Positions 8,975-16,398 are shown, numbered from the stretch's first letter. The stretch is 43,109 nt of DNA from Streptomyces sp. ISL-66 (GCF_018614135.1 NZ_JAGGOW010000008.1:1-43109), one strand, 5' to 3'. A program made the numbers and translations. Notes: generated from the letters alone by a model not told the origin.

Positions 8975-9532
8975 CTAGTAGCCCCGGCCCTGCTGCTGGT
9001 ACGGACGCCCGTACGGATCCTCGTACGTGGCGGCCTGGACGGGAGCGGGCTGCCCCTGCATCGGCCGCGGCGCCGCCGGACGCATGGCGTCGTAGCCGGT
9101 GCCCGTGGCGACGGGTCGGGGCTGCTGCGGCTGGGGCTGCGGCACGTATCCGCCGCGGGCCGCGAACTGCTGCTGCGGGATGTACGGGGCGGGCGCCTGC
9201 TGGAGCGGCATCGGCTGCTGCATCTGCTGGTACGCCGGCTGCTGCGGGGCGGCCTGCTGTTGGTACTGGTACCCGTACGACGGGACGTGCTGGTGCTGCT
9301 GCGACATGGCGGGCGGCAGCGCGGCCGGCAGTGCGGGCAGCGAGGACGCGAGGGCCGGGAGGTACCCACCGCTCGAGTAGCCGGAACTCGGGGAGTCGTA
9401 GGCGGCCGGAACACGGATCGGAGCGATCTGGGGGGTGCCGCGTTCGGCGACGAGGGAGTCGTAGATAGGGGTGTCCGGGAAGGAGGGCGCGGAGTAGTAA
9501 CCGCCGCCATAAGTGGAGCGGGGGGAGGTCAT
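8975..9532 (-). CDS. DUF6643 family protein, Gln/Tyr/Pro-rich
   Basis: 185 residues of low-complexity sequence. The conserved-looking head is MTSPRSTYGGGYYSAPSFPD, followed by IYDSLVAERGTPQIAPIRVP, then a Gln/Pro/Tyr-rich stretch (HVPSYGYQYQQQ and similar) and a tail ending in GRPYQQQGRGY. No signal peptide, membrane segment or enzyme motif is present. The head matches what I know as DUF6643, a Streptomyces family of unknown function. The composition is that of a disordered, possibly phase-separating protein. The ATG at 9532 lacks a Shine-Dalgarno, but TAACTT (9539-9544) lies 6 nt upstream, consistent with leaderless transcription. Confidence 0.75.
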   Translation of the reverse strand: MTSPRSTYGGGYYSAPSFPDTPIYDSLVAERGTPQIAPIRVPAAYDSPSSGYSSGGYLPALASSLPALPAALPPAMSQQHQHVPSYGYQYQQQAAPQQPAYQQMQQPMPLQQAPAPYIPQQQFAARGGYVPQPQPQQPRPVATGTGYDAMRPAAPRPMQGQPAPVQAATYEDPYGRPYQQQGRGY

Positions 9533-9538
9533 GGACCT

Positions 9539-9544
9539 AAGTTA
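9539..9544 (-). promoter_or_regulatory. -10-like hexamer for leaderless DUF6643 mRNA
   Basis: On the minus strand TAACTT is followed by AGGTCC and then the ATG at 9532. The 6-nt gap suits transcription starting at the start codon. Confidence 0.45.
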
Positions 9545-9589
9545 AGCCCACGACTTCACCGGGTCCATAGCGAGGGCCTCCGAACACCG

Positions 9590-9617
9590 CCCTGACCTGC
9601 ATATTCCCAGGTCAGGG
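9590..9617. other. Hairpin upstream of the DUF6643 gene
   Basis: CCCTGACCTG (9590-9599) pairs perfectly with CAGGTCAGGG (9608-9617) around the 8-nt loop CATATTCC. It could be an operator for the DUF6643 promoter or a terminator for transcripts from the glycosyltransferase gene. Confidence 0.4.
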
Positions 9618-9639
9618 CCGCAGCTTTCACTTCCCGATC

Positions 9640-9837
9640 ACGTGCACGATTCGCCACATCCGCCCCGTCTTGCTCCTACTCGTACTCGCCGGTTGGGTGG
9701 TGCACCGGTGTGCGGGCGCCGGTCTGTTGGCGGTGGACCGGGACCTTACCGGCTTCGTGCTGACGGAGCGTCACGACGTGGTGGCTCGGATGCCATGGTT
9801 TCGGGTGGGGAAGACCGGTTTCAGGCGTCACTGGGGC
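9640..9837 (+). pseudogene. Possible 5' remnant of a PAP2-type phosphatase gene
   Basis: The plus frame through 9670 reads VLLLLVLAGWVVHRCAGAG, then LLAVDRDLTGFVLTERHDVV. A hydrophobic helix is followed by a D-x-x-L-T-x-F-V-x-x-x-R segment. This resembles the N-terminus of PAP2 (lipid phosphate phosphatase) membrane proteins, but none of the catalytic motifs (KxxxxxxRP, PSGH, SRxxxxxHxxxD) follow. The frame instead runs into the 3' end of the oppositely oriented glycosyltransferase gene. I read it as a decayed fragment; it may be chance similarity. Confidence 0.3.
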
Positions 9838-11023
9838 GGGCATAGGTACGGCCCTTCCATGACGCGCCGCGTCCGCGGTAGTGCTGCACGGCCGAGTCGA
9901 CGGTCATCAGGAGGTAGAGCAGCGCGGTGAACGGAAGAAGCGGAGCGAGCGCGAGCGGCTGGCGGTAGTAGCGCAACATCGGCGCGTAGGTGCCGGCCAT
10001 CAGCAGCCACGCCAGCCCGCCCGCCCAGGCGACGGCGGGCCGGCCGGTGGCCAGGCCGCCGAGGAGGGCGACCGGCGGCACGAGGTAGACGAGGGCCAGC
10101 CCGGCCACCGTCCCGGCCAGCAGCGCCGGCTGGTGGCGGAGTTGGGCGTACGCGCTGCGCGAGACCATCCGCCACAGGTCGCCGAGCGAGTCGTACGGGC
10201 GCACGCTGTCGACCCGCTCCGCGAGGCCGAGCCAGATCCGCCCGCCGGTGCGCTGGACGGCGCGGGCGAGCGAGACGTCGTCGATGACGGCCTGTCGGAT
10301 CGAGTCGGGCACCCCGGCCCGTACGGCCGCCCCGGTGCGCAGCAGGACGCAGCCGCCGGCGGCTGCCGCGGTGCGGGCGGCGGGGTGGTTGATCCAGCGG
10401 AAGGGGTAGAGCTGGGCGAAGAAGTACACGAAGGCCGGCACGATCAGCCGCTCCCACGCGCTGACGGTGCGCAACCGGGCCATCTGGGAGACGAGGTCGA
10501 GGTCGGCCGCCGTCGCCGCGGCGACCAGCTCGCGCAGGCTGTCGGGCTCGTGGGCGATGTCGGCGTCGGTGAGGAGGAGGTAGGCGGGGGCGGTCCGGCC
10601 GTCCCGGACGCCCTCGGTGGTGCTGCCCGGTGGCGTGAGGACGTGGGCGATGCCGTGGCGCAGGGCCCAGAGCTTGCCGGTCCAGCCCGGATCGGGATCG
10701 CCGGGGGAGACGACGGTGAGGGGGAGTCCGGGCTGCGCGTCGGCGAGCCGGCGGGCGAGGGCGGCGGTGCCGTCCGTACTCCCGTCGTCGATCAGGACGA
10801 CCTCGGCTTCGCCGGGATAGTCCTGCGCGAGCAGCGAGGGCAGGCTCTTCGGGAGGACCGCGGCCTCGTCCCGGGCGGGGACGATGATCGCGACGGACGG
10901 CCAGTGGGCGGGCGCGTGCCGGGGAGGCAGGCGGGTGTCCGTCCGCCAGAACATGCCCTGCCCGAGGGTGAGCCAGAGCCAGACGGCGAGCGAGACGCAA
11001 GCGGCGATGAGGAGGGGACCCAT
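9821..11023 (-). CDS. Glycosyltransferase family 2, HpnB-like
   Basis: About 400 residues. An N-terminal membrane helix (MGPLLIAACVSLAVWLWLTL) is followed by a GT-A domain with SVAIIVPARDEA, the nucleotide-binding DDGSTDGT, PGWTGKLWAL, the metal-binding TDADI, and the acceptor/catalytic IDDVSLARAV. Two or three C-terminal membrane helices follow. The order and the PFRWINHPA motif match the hopene-associated HpnB-type glycosyltransferases. No other hopanoid gene is in the window, so the acceptor lipid is uncertain. I place the start at ATG 11023, before the membrane helix. The frame stays open to 11557 only because it crosses a GC-rich hexamer repeat tract. Confidence 0.85.
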   Translation of the reverse strand: MGPLLIAACVSLAVWLWLTLGQGMFWRTDTRLPPRHAPAHWPSVAIIVPARDEAAVLPKSLPSLLAQDYPGEAEVVLIDDGSTDGTAALARRLADAQPGLPLTVVSPGDPDPGWTGKLWALRHGIAHVLTPPGSTTEGVRDGRTAPAYLLLTDADIAHEPDSLRELVAAATAADLDLVSQMARLRTVSAWERLIVPAFVYFFAQLYPFRWINHPAARTAAAAGGCVLLRTGAAVRAGVPDSIRQAVIDDVSLARAVQRTGGRIWLGLAERVDSVRPYDSLGDLWRMVSRSAYAQLRHQPALLAGTVAGLALVYLVPPVALLGGLATGRPAVAWAGGLAWLLMAGTYAPMLRYYRQPLALAPLLPFTALLYLLMTVDSAVQHYRGRGASWKGRTYARPSDA

Positions 11024-11573
11024 CCTGGCAGTGTGCCGCGCCGGGCGGGCTGCGGCGGGGCGGGACACCGGTCCCGGTGTCGCGGCCTTGACGGTTTCCC
11101 GGGGGAGGCCCCGCGGTGACGGGGGCCGGGTCCGGGGCCGGGGCTGCGTCCGTGGCGGGGTCGCGCCCGCGCCCGGGGCCGGGACTGCGCCCGGGGCCGG
11201 GACTGCGTCCAGGTCCGCGTCCGGGGCCCGACCCCGAGCCGGGGCCCGAGCCTGAGTCGGGGCCCGAGCCTGAGCCGGGGCCCGAGCCAGGTCCCGACCC
11301 CGAGCCGGGGCCGGAGCCCGAGCCGGGGCCGGAGCCCGAGCCGGGGCCCCGGAGCCCGAGCCGGGGCCCGAGCCGGGGCCCGAGCGGGGGCCCGAGCCGG
11401 AGCCCAAGCCCGAGCCGGGGCCCGAGCCGAAGCCGGAGCCGGAGCCGGAGCCCGAGCCCGAGCCAGGTCCCGACCCCGACCCCGATCCGACGGCCCCAGC
11501 CCGAGCCCAGCCCGAGCCCGGGCAGGGCCTGCCGTGTCCGGGGCCGGGGGCGGGCATCGATTAGGGTGACCAA
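11024..11573. repeat. 550-bp interval dominated by GC-rich hexamer repeats
   Basis: Between the glycosyltransferase start (minus) and the racemase start (plus) lies about 400 bp (roughly 11140-11530) of degenerate GAGCCG/GGGCCC/GAGCCC hexamers. The phase shifts once near 11345. All reading frames stay open through it. Non-repeat ends hold a ribosome-binding-like GGGGGAGG at 11101-11108 and a -10-like TAGGGT at 11562-11567. Confidence 0.85.
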
Positions 11574-11577
11574 GTGA
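11116..11577 (+). CDS. Doubtful Pro/Glu/Gly/Ser repeat ORF upstream of the racemase
   Basis: GTG 11116 follows GGGGGAGG by 7 nt, a good Shine-Dalgarno. The frame encodes 153 residues of repeats, first [16 protein letters not shown], then [15 protein letters not shown] after a one-base phase change, ending with a basic tail. Its TGA (11575-11577) overlaps the racemase GTG as GTGA. For coding: the start signal, the terminal overlap, and the repeat's A falling in second codon position in the first half. Against: repeats keep every frame open, there is no recognisable domain, and the racemase has its own leaderless-type promoter. No function is proposed. Confidence 0.25.
   Translation: MTGAGSGAGAASVAGSRPRPGPGLRPGPGLRPGPRPGPDPEPGPEPESGPEPEPGPEPGPDPEPGPEPEPGPEPEPGPRSPSRGPSRGPSGGPSRSPSPSRGPSRSRSRSRSPSPSQVPTPTPIRRPQPEPSPSPGRACRVRGRGRASIRVTK
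11562..11567 (+). promoter_or_regulatory. -10-like TAGGGT for leaderless racemase mRNA
   Basis: TAGGGT is followed by 6 nt and GTG 11574. The same hexamer at the same distance precedes the NUDIX gene at 18040. Confidence 0.5.
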
Positions 11578-12368
11578 AGATCGCCCTCATGGACTCCGGT
11601 ATCGGCCTCCTCGCGGCGGCCGCCGCGGTGCGGCGGCTGCGGCCGGACGCCGAGCTGGTGCTGTCGTGCGACCCCGACGGGATGCCCTGGGGTCCACGGA
11701 CCCCGCAAGACCTCACCGGGCGGGCGCTCGACGTCGCACGCGCCGCCGCCGAGCACCGCCCGGACGCGCTGATCGTCGCCTGCAACACCGCCTCCGTACA
11801 CGCCCTGCCCGCGCTGCGCGCCGAGCTGGAACCGCTGATCCCGGTCATCGGGACCGTGCCGGCGATCAAGCCCGCGGCGGTCGCCGGGGGGCGGGTGGCG
11901 ATCTGGGCCACCCCCGCCACCACGGGCAGTCCCTATCAGCGCGGACTCATCCGGGACTTCGCCGACGGGGCGCGCGTCACCGAGGTGCCGTGCCCCGGTC
12001 TGGCCGACGCCGTCGAGGCCGCCGACGATGCCGCCGTCGTACGGGCCATCGCCGCGGCCGCCGCGCTGACCCCGGCCGACGTCACCGACGTGGTCCTCGG
12101 CTGCACGCACTACGAACTGGTCGAAGCCCCCATCCGGGCCGCCCTCGCCGAACGCACCGGTGGCGCGCCGTTCGTCTTCCACGGCTCAGCCGAGGCCGTC
12201 GCGGTACAGGCCCTGCGCCGGATCGGCGCCCGGCCGGAGCCCGGCCTGCCGAGCACCGGCAGTCTGACCGTCCTGCTCAGCGGCCGCCCGGGCGGGCTTC
12301 CCGGAGCCGCGCTCGGGTACGCCGAAGGCCGCCTGCTGGCCGGTAGGAGCGCTGCCGTCCGGGGGTGA
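11574..12368 (+). CDS. Aspartate/glutamate racemase family protein
   Basis: 264 residues with both halves of the glutamate racemase fold. The N-terminal DSGIGLL corresponds to the DSGVGG motif, and the first catalytic Cys lies in ACNTAS. The second catalytic Cys is in GCTHYEL, with VIGTVPAIKPA between. Glutamate racemase makes D-Glu for peptidoglycan. This copy departs from the usual DSGVGGL and has no cell-wall neighbours, so it may be a second or altered-specificity racemase rather than the housekeeping MurI. The GTG start has a leaderless-type promoter; its first base overlaps the TGA of a possible upstream repeat ORF. Confidence 0.83.
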   Translation: MKIALMDSGIGLLAAAAAVRRLRPDAELVLSCDPDGMPWGPRTPQDLTGRALDVARAAAEHRPDALIVACNTASVHALPALRAELEPLIPVIGTVPAIKPAAVAGGRVAIWATPATTGSPYQRGLIRDFADGARVTEVPCPGLADAVEAADDAAVVRAIAAAAALTPADVTDVVLGCTHYELVEAPIRAALAERTGGAPFVFHGSAEAVAVQALRRIGARPEPGLPSTGSLTVLLSGRPGGLPGAALGYAEGRLLAGRSAAVRG

Positions 12369-12408
12369 CCCCGACGGCGGGGACGGGACGCTCCCGGTTC
12401 CGGGCCCC

Positions 12409-13338
12409 TCAGCCTTCGGGGCCGGCGGTCGCGAGGCGCCGGGCCAGGTCCCGTAGGGCGTCCGCGTCCAGGGCCCGGTCCCCGAAGCCCGGGAGCGGGA
12501 CGTGTAGCGGGGCCGTCCAGGTGTCCGGGATCGCCGCCTGGCCGTAGCGGGCTCCGGCCAGGGTGCCGGTGACCGCGGCCACCGTGTCGGTGTCGCCGCC
12601 GAGGTCGACCGCGGCCCGTACGGCCTGCGCGAAGCCGGTCGTGGTGCGCAGCGCCCATACCGCCGAGCCCAGGCAGGGCCAGACCGCCCCGTTGAACTCG
12701 GTGGCCAGGTCCGGGTGCCAGCCGGGGTCGAGGACGCGGGCGTACCGCTCGCGGTGGTCCGGGTGCACGGACTCCAGCGTCTCGGGGAGCGCGGCCAGCG
12801 GATCGGCTCCGGCCAGGGCCACGCGCACCAGCTCGTGCAACACGGCGGTGCCTTCCCAGGCGGCCCGGTCGCCGTGGGTGAGCGCCGCGATCCGGCGGGC
12901 GGCGTCCATGGTCGCGGCCCGCCCCGACGGCGCGAAGTACACCGCGGCGGTCGAGGCCCGCATCAAGGAACCGTTGCCCGCGGCCCGTGCGTTGACCTGG
13001 AAGTGCAGGGCGGCGGCCAGGTCCCAGGACTCGCCGCTCGTCAGCACGTCCTCCGTCTGGAGTCCGATGTCCTTGGGCTCTCCGGCGGCCCAGCGCCGGA
13101 ACCGGTCGAAGACGTCGGGGAGTTCGAGTCCGCCGCGCTCCAGCAGGGATTCGCCGACCAGCACGGCCATCTGCGTGTCGTCGGTGGCCTCGCCGGGCTC
13201 CCAGCCGCCGCCCCCGAGCATCTCCGCGCCGCGCGCCGTCAACTGTCCGGCGGGGCCGAACTCGTAGGACGCGCCGAGCGCGTCGCCGGCCGCCGAGCCG
13301 AGTACGGCGCCCACGGCGCGGTCGAGTCGGTCGGTCAT
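12409..13338 (-). CDS. ADP-ribosylglycohydrolase (ARH) family protein
   Basis: 309 residues, all-helical ARH family. The N-terminal GSAAGDALGASYEFGP and ATDDTQMAVLVGESL (TDDT binds Mg) are present, as are GNGSLMRASTAA and the C-terminal metal motif GGDTDTVAAVTGTLAGARYG. Members remove ADP-ribose from protein side chains (for example DraG, ARH) or act on other N-glycosidic ADP-ribose compounds. The ATG at 13338 overlaps the TGA of the upstream TetR gene (ATGA), so the two are translationally coupled. The operon is divergent from the FAD monooxygenase gene. The modified target is unknown; no ART toxin is nearby. Confidence 0.9.
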   Translation of the reverse strand: MTDRLDRAVGAVLGSAAGDALGASYEFGPAGQLTARGAEMLGGGGWEPGEATDDTQMAVLVGESLLERGGLELPDVFDRFRRWAAGEPKDIGLQTEDVLTSGESWDLAAALHFQVNARAAGNGSLMRASTAAVYFAPSGRAATMDAARRIAALTHGDRAAWEGTAVLHELVRVALAGADPLAALPETLESVHPDHRERYARVLDPGWHPDLATEFNGAVWPCLGSAVWALRTTTGFAQAVRAAVDLGGDTDTVAAVTGTLAGARYGQAAIPDTWTAPLHVPLPGFGDRALDADALRDLARRLATAGPEG

Positions 13339-13955
13339 GCGTCCTCCTCCGGAGGTTCGGAGACTTCGGGGCAGACGGAGGCCAGCGCGGCGCGGGCGAA
13401 CGCGTCCAGATCGTCCAGCCCGGCCGCGGCCAGTGTTTCCGGGGCGCCTGTCAGGAGGTGTGGGACGGCGCCGTGGAGGGTGAGGGTGAGGGCGCGGGCG
13501 TGCGCAGGCCCGTACGGCAGCCGGGCCGTGCGCAGCAGGTGCCCGTACGCGGCGACGTCGGATGCCGCGATCGGATCCAGGAGCGCCGCCAGCCAGGGCC
13601 GCCGGGTCGCCTCGGCCTGGAGCTCCAGGTACGCCACCATGCGCGGCCGCCCGGGTCCGGCCACGTCGCGCAGCAGACCGGCGAGCAGGGCGGCCAGCCC
13701 GGCCCGGTCGGCCGGGCCGGGGCCCGAACCGGCGAGCAGCGCGGCGAGCGCCCGGTACTGCTCCAGGCAGCGCTCGGCGACCGCTCGCAGCAGGGCGTCG
13801 CGGGTCGGGAAGTAGTTCTTGGCCGTGCCGAGCGGCACGGCGGCCGCCGCGTCGACGGCCCGGTGCGTCAGGCCGCGGCCCCCCGCGTCCGCGAGCACCG
13901 CGATGGCCGCGTCGCGCAGCCGGTCCCTCCGGTCCTGGTTCACGGTTGTCAGCAT
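13335..13955 (-). CDS. TetR family transcriptional regulator
   Basis: 206 residues. The N-terminal TetR helix-turn-helix includes RDRLRDAAIAVLADAGGRGL, then THRAVDAAAAVPLGTAKNYF, where the recognition helix ends in the family-typical NYFPTRDALL. The C-terminal ligand domain is helical and Ala/Leu-rich. The start MLTTVNQ at 13955 is chosen because the domain begins there and the operator-like palindromes lie immediately upstream; the frame is open further. It is coupled to the ARH gene and divergent from the FAD monooxygenase, the usual arrangement for a TetR repressor that controls itself and the neighbouring enzyme. Confidence 0.9.
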   Translation of the reverse strand: MLTTVNQDRRDRLRDAAIAVLADAGGRGLTHRAVDAAAAVPLGTAKNYFPTRDALLRAVAERCLEQYRALAALLAGSGPGPADRAGLAALLAGLLRDVAGPGRPRMVAYLELQAEATRRPWLAALLDPIAASDVAAYGHLLRTARLPYGPAHARALTLTLHGAVPHLLTGAPETLAAAGLDDLDAFARAALASVCPEVSEPPEEDA

Positions 13956-13957
13956 AG

Positions 13958-13998
13958 CCACAGCCGTGGTACCACAGATGTAGCACCACAGATGTGGT
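13958..13998. promoter_or_regulatory. Candidate TetR operators
   Basis: CCACAGCCGTGG (13958-13969) and ACCACAGATGTGGT (13985-13998) are near-perfect dyads with the same CCAC/GTGG arms. A half copy, ACCACAGATGT, sits at 13971-13981. All lie in the 73-bp gap between the divergent TetR and FAD monooxygenase genes. Confidence 0.6.
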
Positions 13999-14028
13999 GG
14001 TCGGTTCGTTCGAGCGGGGAAGTGCGCG

Positions 14029-15156
14029 ATGGGTGCGAGCGCTGAGACGGGTGCGGGTGCGGGTGCGGGAGCGGGTGCGGGTGCGGGAGCCGGTAGCGGG
14101 CCGGACGCGACAATGGCGCTCGTCGTCGGCGCCGGGGTCGGCGGCCTCGCCACCGCCATCGGCCTGCGCCGCGCCGGATGGACGGTGACCGTCCTGGAGC
14201 GCAGGGCCGAGCCGGAGCGCTACGGAACCGCCTTCGGCATCCACCCCACCGCCCAGGCGGCCCTCGACCGGCTCGGCCTCGGCGAGGCGCTGCGGGCGCG
14301 CGCGGTCCCGTACCGCGACGCACGGATCCGGCGCCCTGACGGCCGGGTCCTGGCCGCGCTTCCGCTGGAACGGATCGAGCGCAAGGCGGGCCGCCCCGAA
14401 CTCCTCATCTCCCGGCCCCATTTGATCGACGCGCTACTGGCCGAGCTGGCGCGGCTCGGCGGCACGGATATCGTGTACGGGCGGGCCTACGAGGCTTCGG
14501 CCATGCAGGCCGCCACCGGACTCCTCGTCGGCGCCGACGGCATCAACAGCGCCGTCCGCACAGCCCACTTCGCCGCCGGCAGCGCCCCGCGCGAGCTCGG
14601 CGACGTGGCCTGGATCGGCATCGCCGGGTTCGAGACCGGCGTCTACGGCGAGACCTGGGGCCGAGGCCGCTTCTTCGGGATGACCCCGGTCGAGCCGGGC
14701 CGCACCAACTGGTACGCCACGGTCCCCGGGGCCACCACCGCGCAGGAGCTGCGGGCGGCCTTCGCCGACTGGCACGACCCGATCCCGCGCGTACTCGCCG
14801 ACACCGACCCGCAGACCTGGATCCGCTATCGGATGCGCCACCTCCACCCGGCGCTGCCCACCTTCACCCGCCCGGCGGGGCGCGGGCCCGTCGTCGCACT
14901 GGTCGGCGACGCGGCGCACGCCATGACCCCGAATCTCGGCCAGGGCGCCTGCACCGCGCTCCTCGACGCGGAGGCCCTGACCCGGGCCGTCGCCGCGCAC
15001 GGCCCCGGCGGCCTGCCCGCCGCGCTCCGCGCGTACGACGCCGAGCGCCGCCGCAGCGCCCAGCGGGTGGCCTTCGGCTCCCGGACCCTGCACCGCTTCA
15101 TGACGACCCGCCGCCCGGCCGTGCGCGACGCGCTCGTCGGCCTCCTCCCCTCTTAG
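14029..15156 (+). CDS. FAD-dependent monooxygenase
   Basis: Class A flavoprotein monooxygenase. A Gly/Ala-repeat N-terminus is followed by the Rossmann dinucleotide motif MALVVGAGVGGLATAIGL (~29-46), the DG motif LLVGADGINSAVR (~165-177), and the ribityl-binding GD motif VALVGDAAHAMTPNLGQGA (~285-303). At 375 residues it has no C-terminal thioredoxin-like domain. Relatives hydroxylate aromatic or polyketide substrates; the substrate here is unknown. ATG 14029 follows GGGGAAG by 7 nt, but an in-frame ATG at 14113 starts exactly at the FAD domain. The intervening ~20 residues are a GGTGCG hexamer repeat encoding (Gly-Ala)n. It is probably repressed by the divergent TetR protein. Confidence 0.88.
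   Translation: MGASAETGAGAGAGAGAGAGAGSGPDATMALVVGAGVGGLATAIGLRRAGWTVTVLERRAEPERYGTAFGIHPTAQAALDRLGLGEALRARAVPYRDARIRRPDGRVLAALPLERIERKAGRPELLISRPHLIDALLAELARLGGTDIVYGRAYEASAMQAATGLLVGADGINSAVRTAHFAAGSAPRELGDVAWIGIAGFETGVYGETWGRGRFFGMTPVEPGRTNWYATVPGATTAQELRAAFADWHDPIPRVLADTDPQTWIRYRMRHLHPALPTFTRPAGRGPVVALVGDAAHAMTPNLGQGACTALLDAEALTRAVAAHGPGGLPAALRAYDAERRRSAQRVAFGSRTLHRFMTTRRPAVRDALVGLLPS
14044..14094 (+). repeat. Coding hexamer repeat (Gly-Ala) in monooxygenase N-terminus
   Basis: Degenerate GGTGCG/GGAGCG hexamers encode about eight Gly-Ala dipeptides between the Shine-Dalgarno-linked start and the FAD domain. Copy-number changes would keep the frame. Confidence 0.8.
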
Positions 15157-15171
15157 GCGTCGGCGAACGAC

Positions 15172-15633
15172 CTAGAAGGGGGCGGTCTTGACCCAGGTCG
15201 CGTCACCTTCGAAATGAATGTCACCCGGAACTTTCACGCCGATGAACAGGTGGAAGTCGAAGTGACGGATGAAGTGACGCTCGACGTTGGTCGCCTCGAA
15301 CGAGAGACCCTCAAGGGGAGAGGCGCCGTTCGGCGAGGCCAGTCCGAGATGCGGGAAGAACGTTGAGTCTTTCCGGAACAGCTCTGGATTCGACGTCCGC
15401 TCCTCATCCTCCAGCAGAATCCGATAGTTCTTGTGTCGCAGAAACATCTTGCTGGCGCTGCCCCCGAAGCCATCGTTCACCGCCTTGAATCGCACCGCTC
15501 GTCGCTCGCCTATCGAGTCCTCGACGATTTCGAACATGAAATCCTGACCAAAGTTCCTATCGAATTCGTTCAGTTCTCCTTCTGCGTTCTGGTGGCGCAG
15601 GAAGAAGGTGGGCAGGTTTCGAGACTGAAGCAT
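15172..15633 (-). CDS. Orphan AbfB-type beta-trefoil domain protein
   Basis: A 153-residue protein consisting of one AbfB (CBM42-like) beta-trefoil. The three pseudo-repeats are marked by FLRHQN (~11-16), FLRHKN (~64-69) and FIRHFD (~121-126), and by two matching ends, LFRKDSTFFPHLGLA and HFEGDATWV. In AbfB these His/Asp sites bind arabinofuranose side chains. Here the domain stands alone with no catalytic domain and no signal peptide. The DNA is visibly less GC-rich than its neighbours, with A/T at many third positions, which suggests recent acquisition. ATG 15633 is the only possible in-frame start before an upstream stop; AAAGGGA lies 14 nt before it. The role could be lectin-like, but this is inference. 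Confidence 0.75.
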   Translation of the reverse strand: MLQSRNLPTFFLRHQNAEGELNEFDRNFGQDFMFEIVEDSIGERRAVRFKAVNDGFGGSASKMFLRHKNYRILLEDEERTSNPELFRKDSTFFPHLGLASPNGASPLEGLSFEATNVERHFIRHFDFHLFIGVKVPGDIHFEGDATWVKTAPF

Positions 15634-15829
15634 GGGGCCATTTCGGTTCCCTTTCGTTTCAAGTCAAACAGGAGGGCGACGAACGGCTTGGCTGTGCGTC
15701 GCTGAATTCATTACGTCCCGAAAACAGAGCCAGGTCACGCCCCGGAAAGTCGTGACTTGACGCCCCAAGGGCACGGCACGTAGGCAAGCACCGGCTCGGC
15801 AGGTCAGTGGCGTACATGCGGAACGTGGG

Positions 15830-15835
15830 TACGCT
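15830..15835 (+). promoter_or_regulatory. -10-like TACGCT for leaderless mRNA
   Basis: TACGCT lies 7 nt before ATG 15843, and no Shine-Dalgarno is present. Confidence 0.4.
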
Positions 15836-15842
15836 GCTAGAC

Positions 15843-16358
15843 ATGACGGTTCACCCCCCGGGCCCGCTCTGGACGGGCCGGGCCTCCAACCGCGCCCAGT
15901 GGCTCCTCGCCGGAGCCGGTGCGGCCTGCCTGGCGCTCGGCATCGAACTCGCCGTGGACTACGCCTGGGACGCCGGCATCGTCGCGCTGCTCATGGCAGT
16001 GATCGGCTGCCTCGCCGCGGGCCTGCTGATGCTGTTCGGCACCGTCGCCTTCGTGCACGTCTCCGTCACCATCGACTCCGAGGCGGTGGAGGTGCGCTGC
16101 GGACACGTCGGCCTGCCGCGCCGGACGATCCGGCTCGCCGAGGTGCGGTCCGCCGAGTACGTCCCCCGGATCACCCCTCAGCACTGGGGAGGCTGGGGCT
16201 ACCGCTGGCGCCCGGAGAGGGGCACCGCCGTCATCGTCCGACGCGGCGAGGGCCTGCAACTGAGGCTCGGCGACGGCAAGCTCTTCACCGTCACCGTGGA
16301 CGACGCCGAAAGTGCGGTGCTCGTCATCCGCGCCCATCTGCGTGCCCTCGCCCACTGA
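15843..16358 (+). CDS. Small membrane protein with PH-like C-terminal domain
   Basis: 171 residues. Two membrane helices (about 20-40 and 45-70) are followed by a soluble beta-rich domain: VHVSVTIDSEAVEVRCGHVG, then a turn PRRTIRLAEVRSAEYV, a conserved-looking WGGWGYRW, and strands ending in a helix ESAVLVIRAHLRAL. This order (two TM helices, seven strands, one helix) is that of small bacterial PH-like membrane proteins. I cannot name the exact family. The start at 15843 follows a -10-like hexamer at leaderless distance. It lies 40 bp upstream of lnt on the same strand. Confidence 0.7.
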   Translation: MTVHPPGPLWTGRASNRAQWLLAGAGAACLALGIELAVDYAWDAGIVALLMAVIGCLAAGLLMLFGTVAFVHVSVTIDSEAVEVRCGHVGLPRRTIRLAEVRSAEYVPRITPQHWGGWGYRWRPERGTAVIVRRGEGLQLRLGDGKLFTVTVDDAESAVLVIRAHLRALAH

Positions 16359-16385
16359 GCCGTCCACCGGCACGGCGGGGGGACG

Positions 16386-16391
16386 TACACT
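16386..16391 (+). promoter_or_regulatory. -10-like TACACT for leaderless lnt mRNA
   Basis: TACACT is followed by 7 nt and ATG 16399; no Shine-Dalgarno is visible. Confidence 0.45.
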
Positions 16392-16398
16392 CCGCCAG

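Noticed and set aside
11140..11530. Possible CRISPR array or minisatellite
   Set aside because: The units are 6 bp, GC-only and without spacers, so this is a degenerate simple repeat, not a CRISPR.
12409..14421. Very long minus-strand frame across the ADP-ribosylglycohydrolase, TetR and FAD monooxygenase region
   Set aside because: The upper part is antisense to the monooxygenase and gives Arg/Pro/Ala-rich sequence. Only the 3' portion from 13338 is a real gene, and the TetR gene uses another frame.
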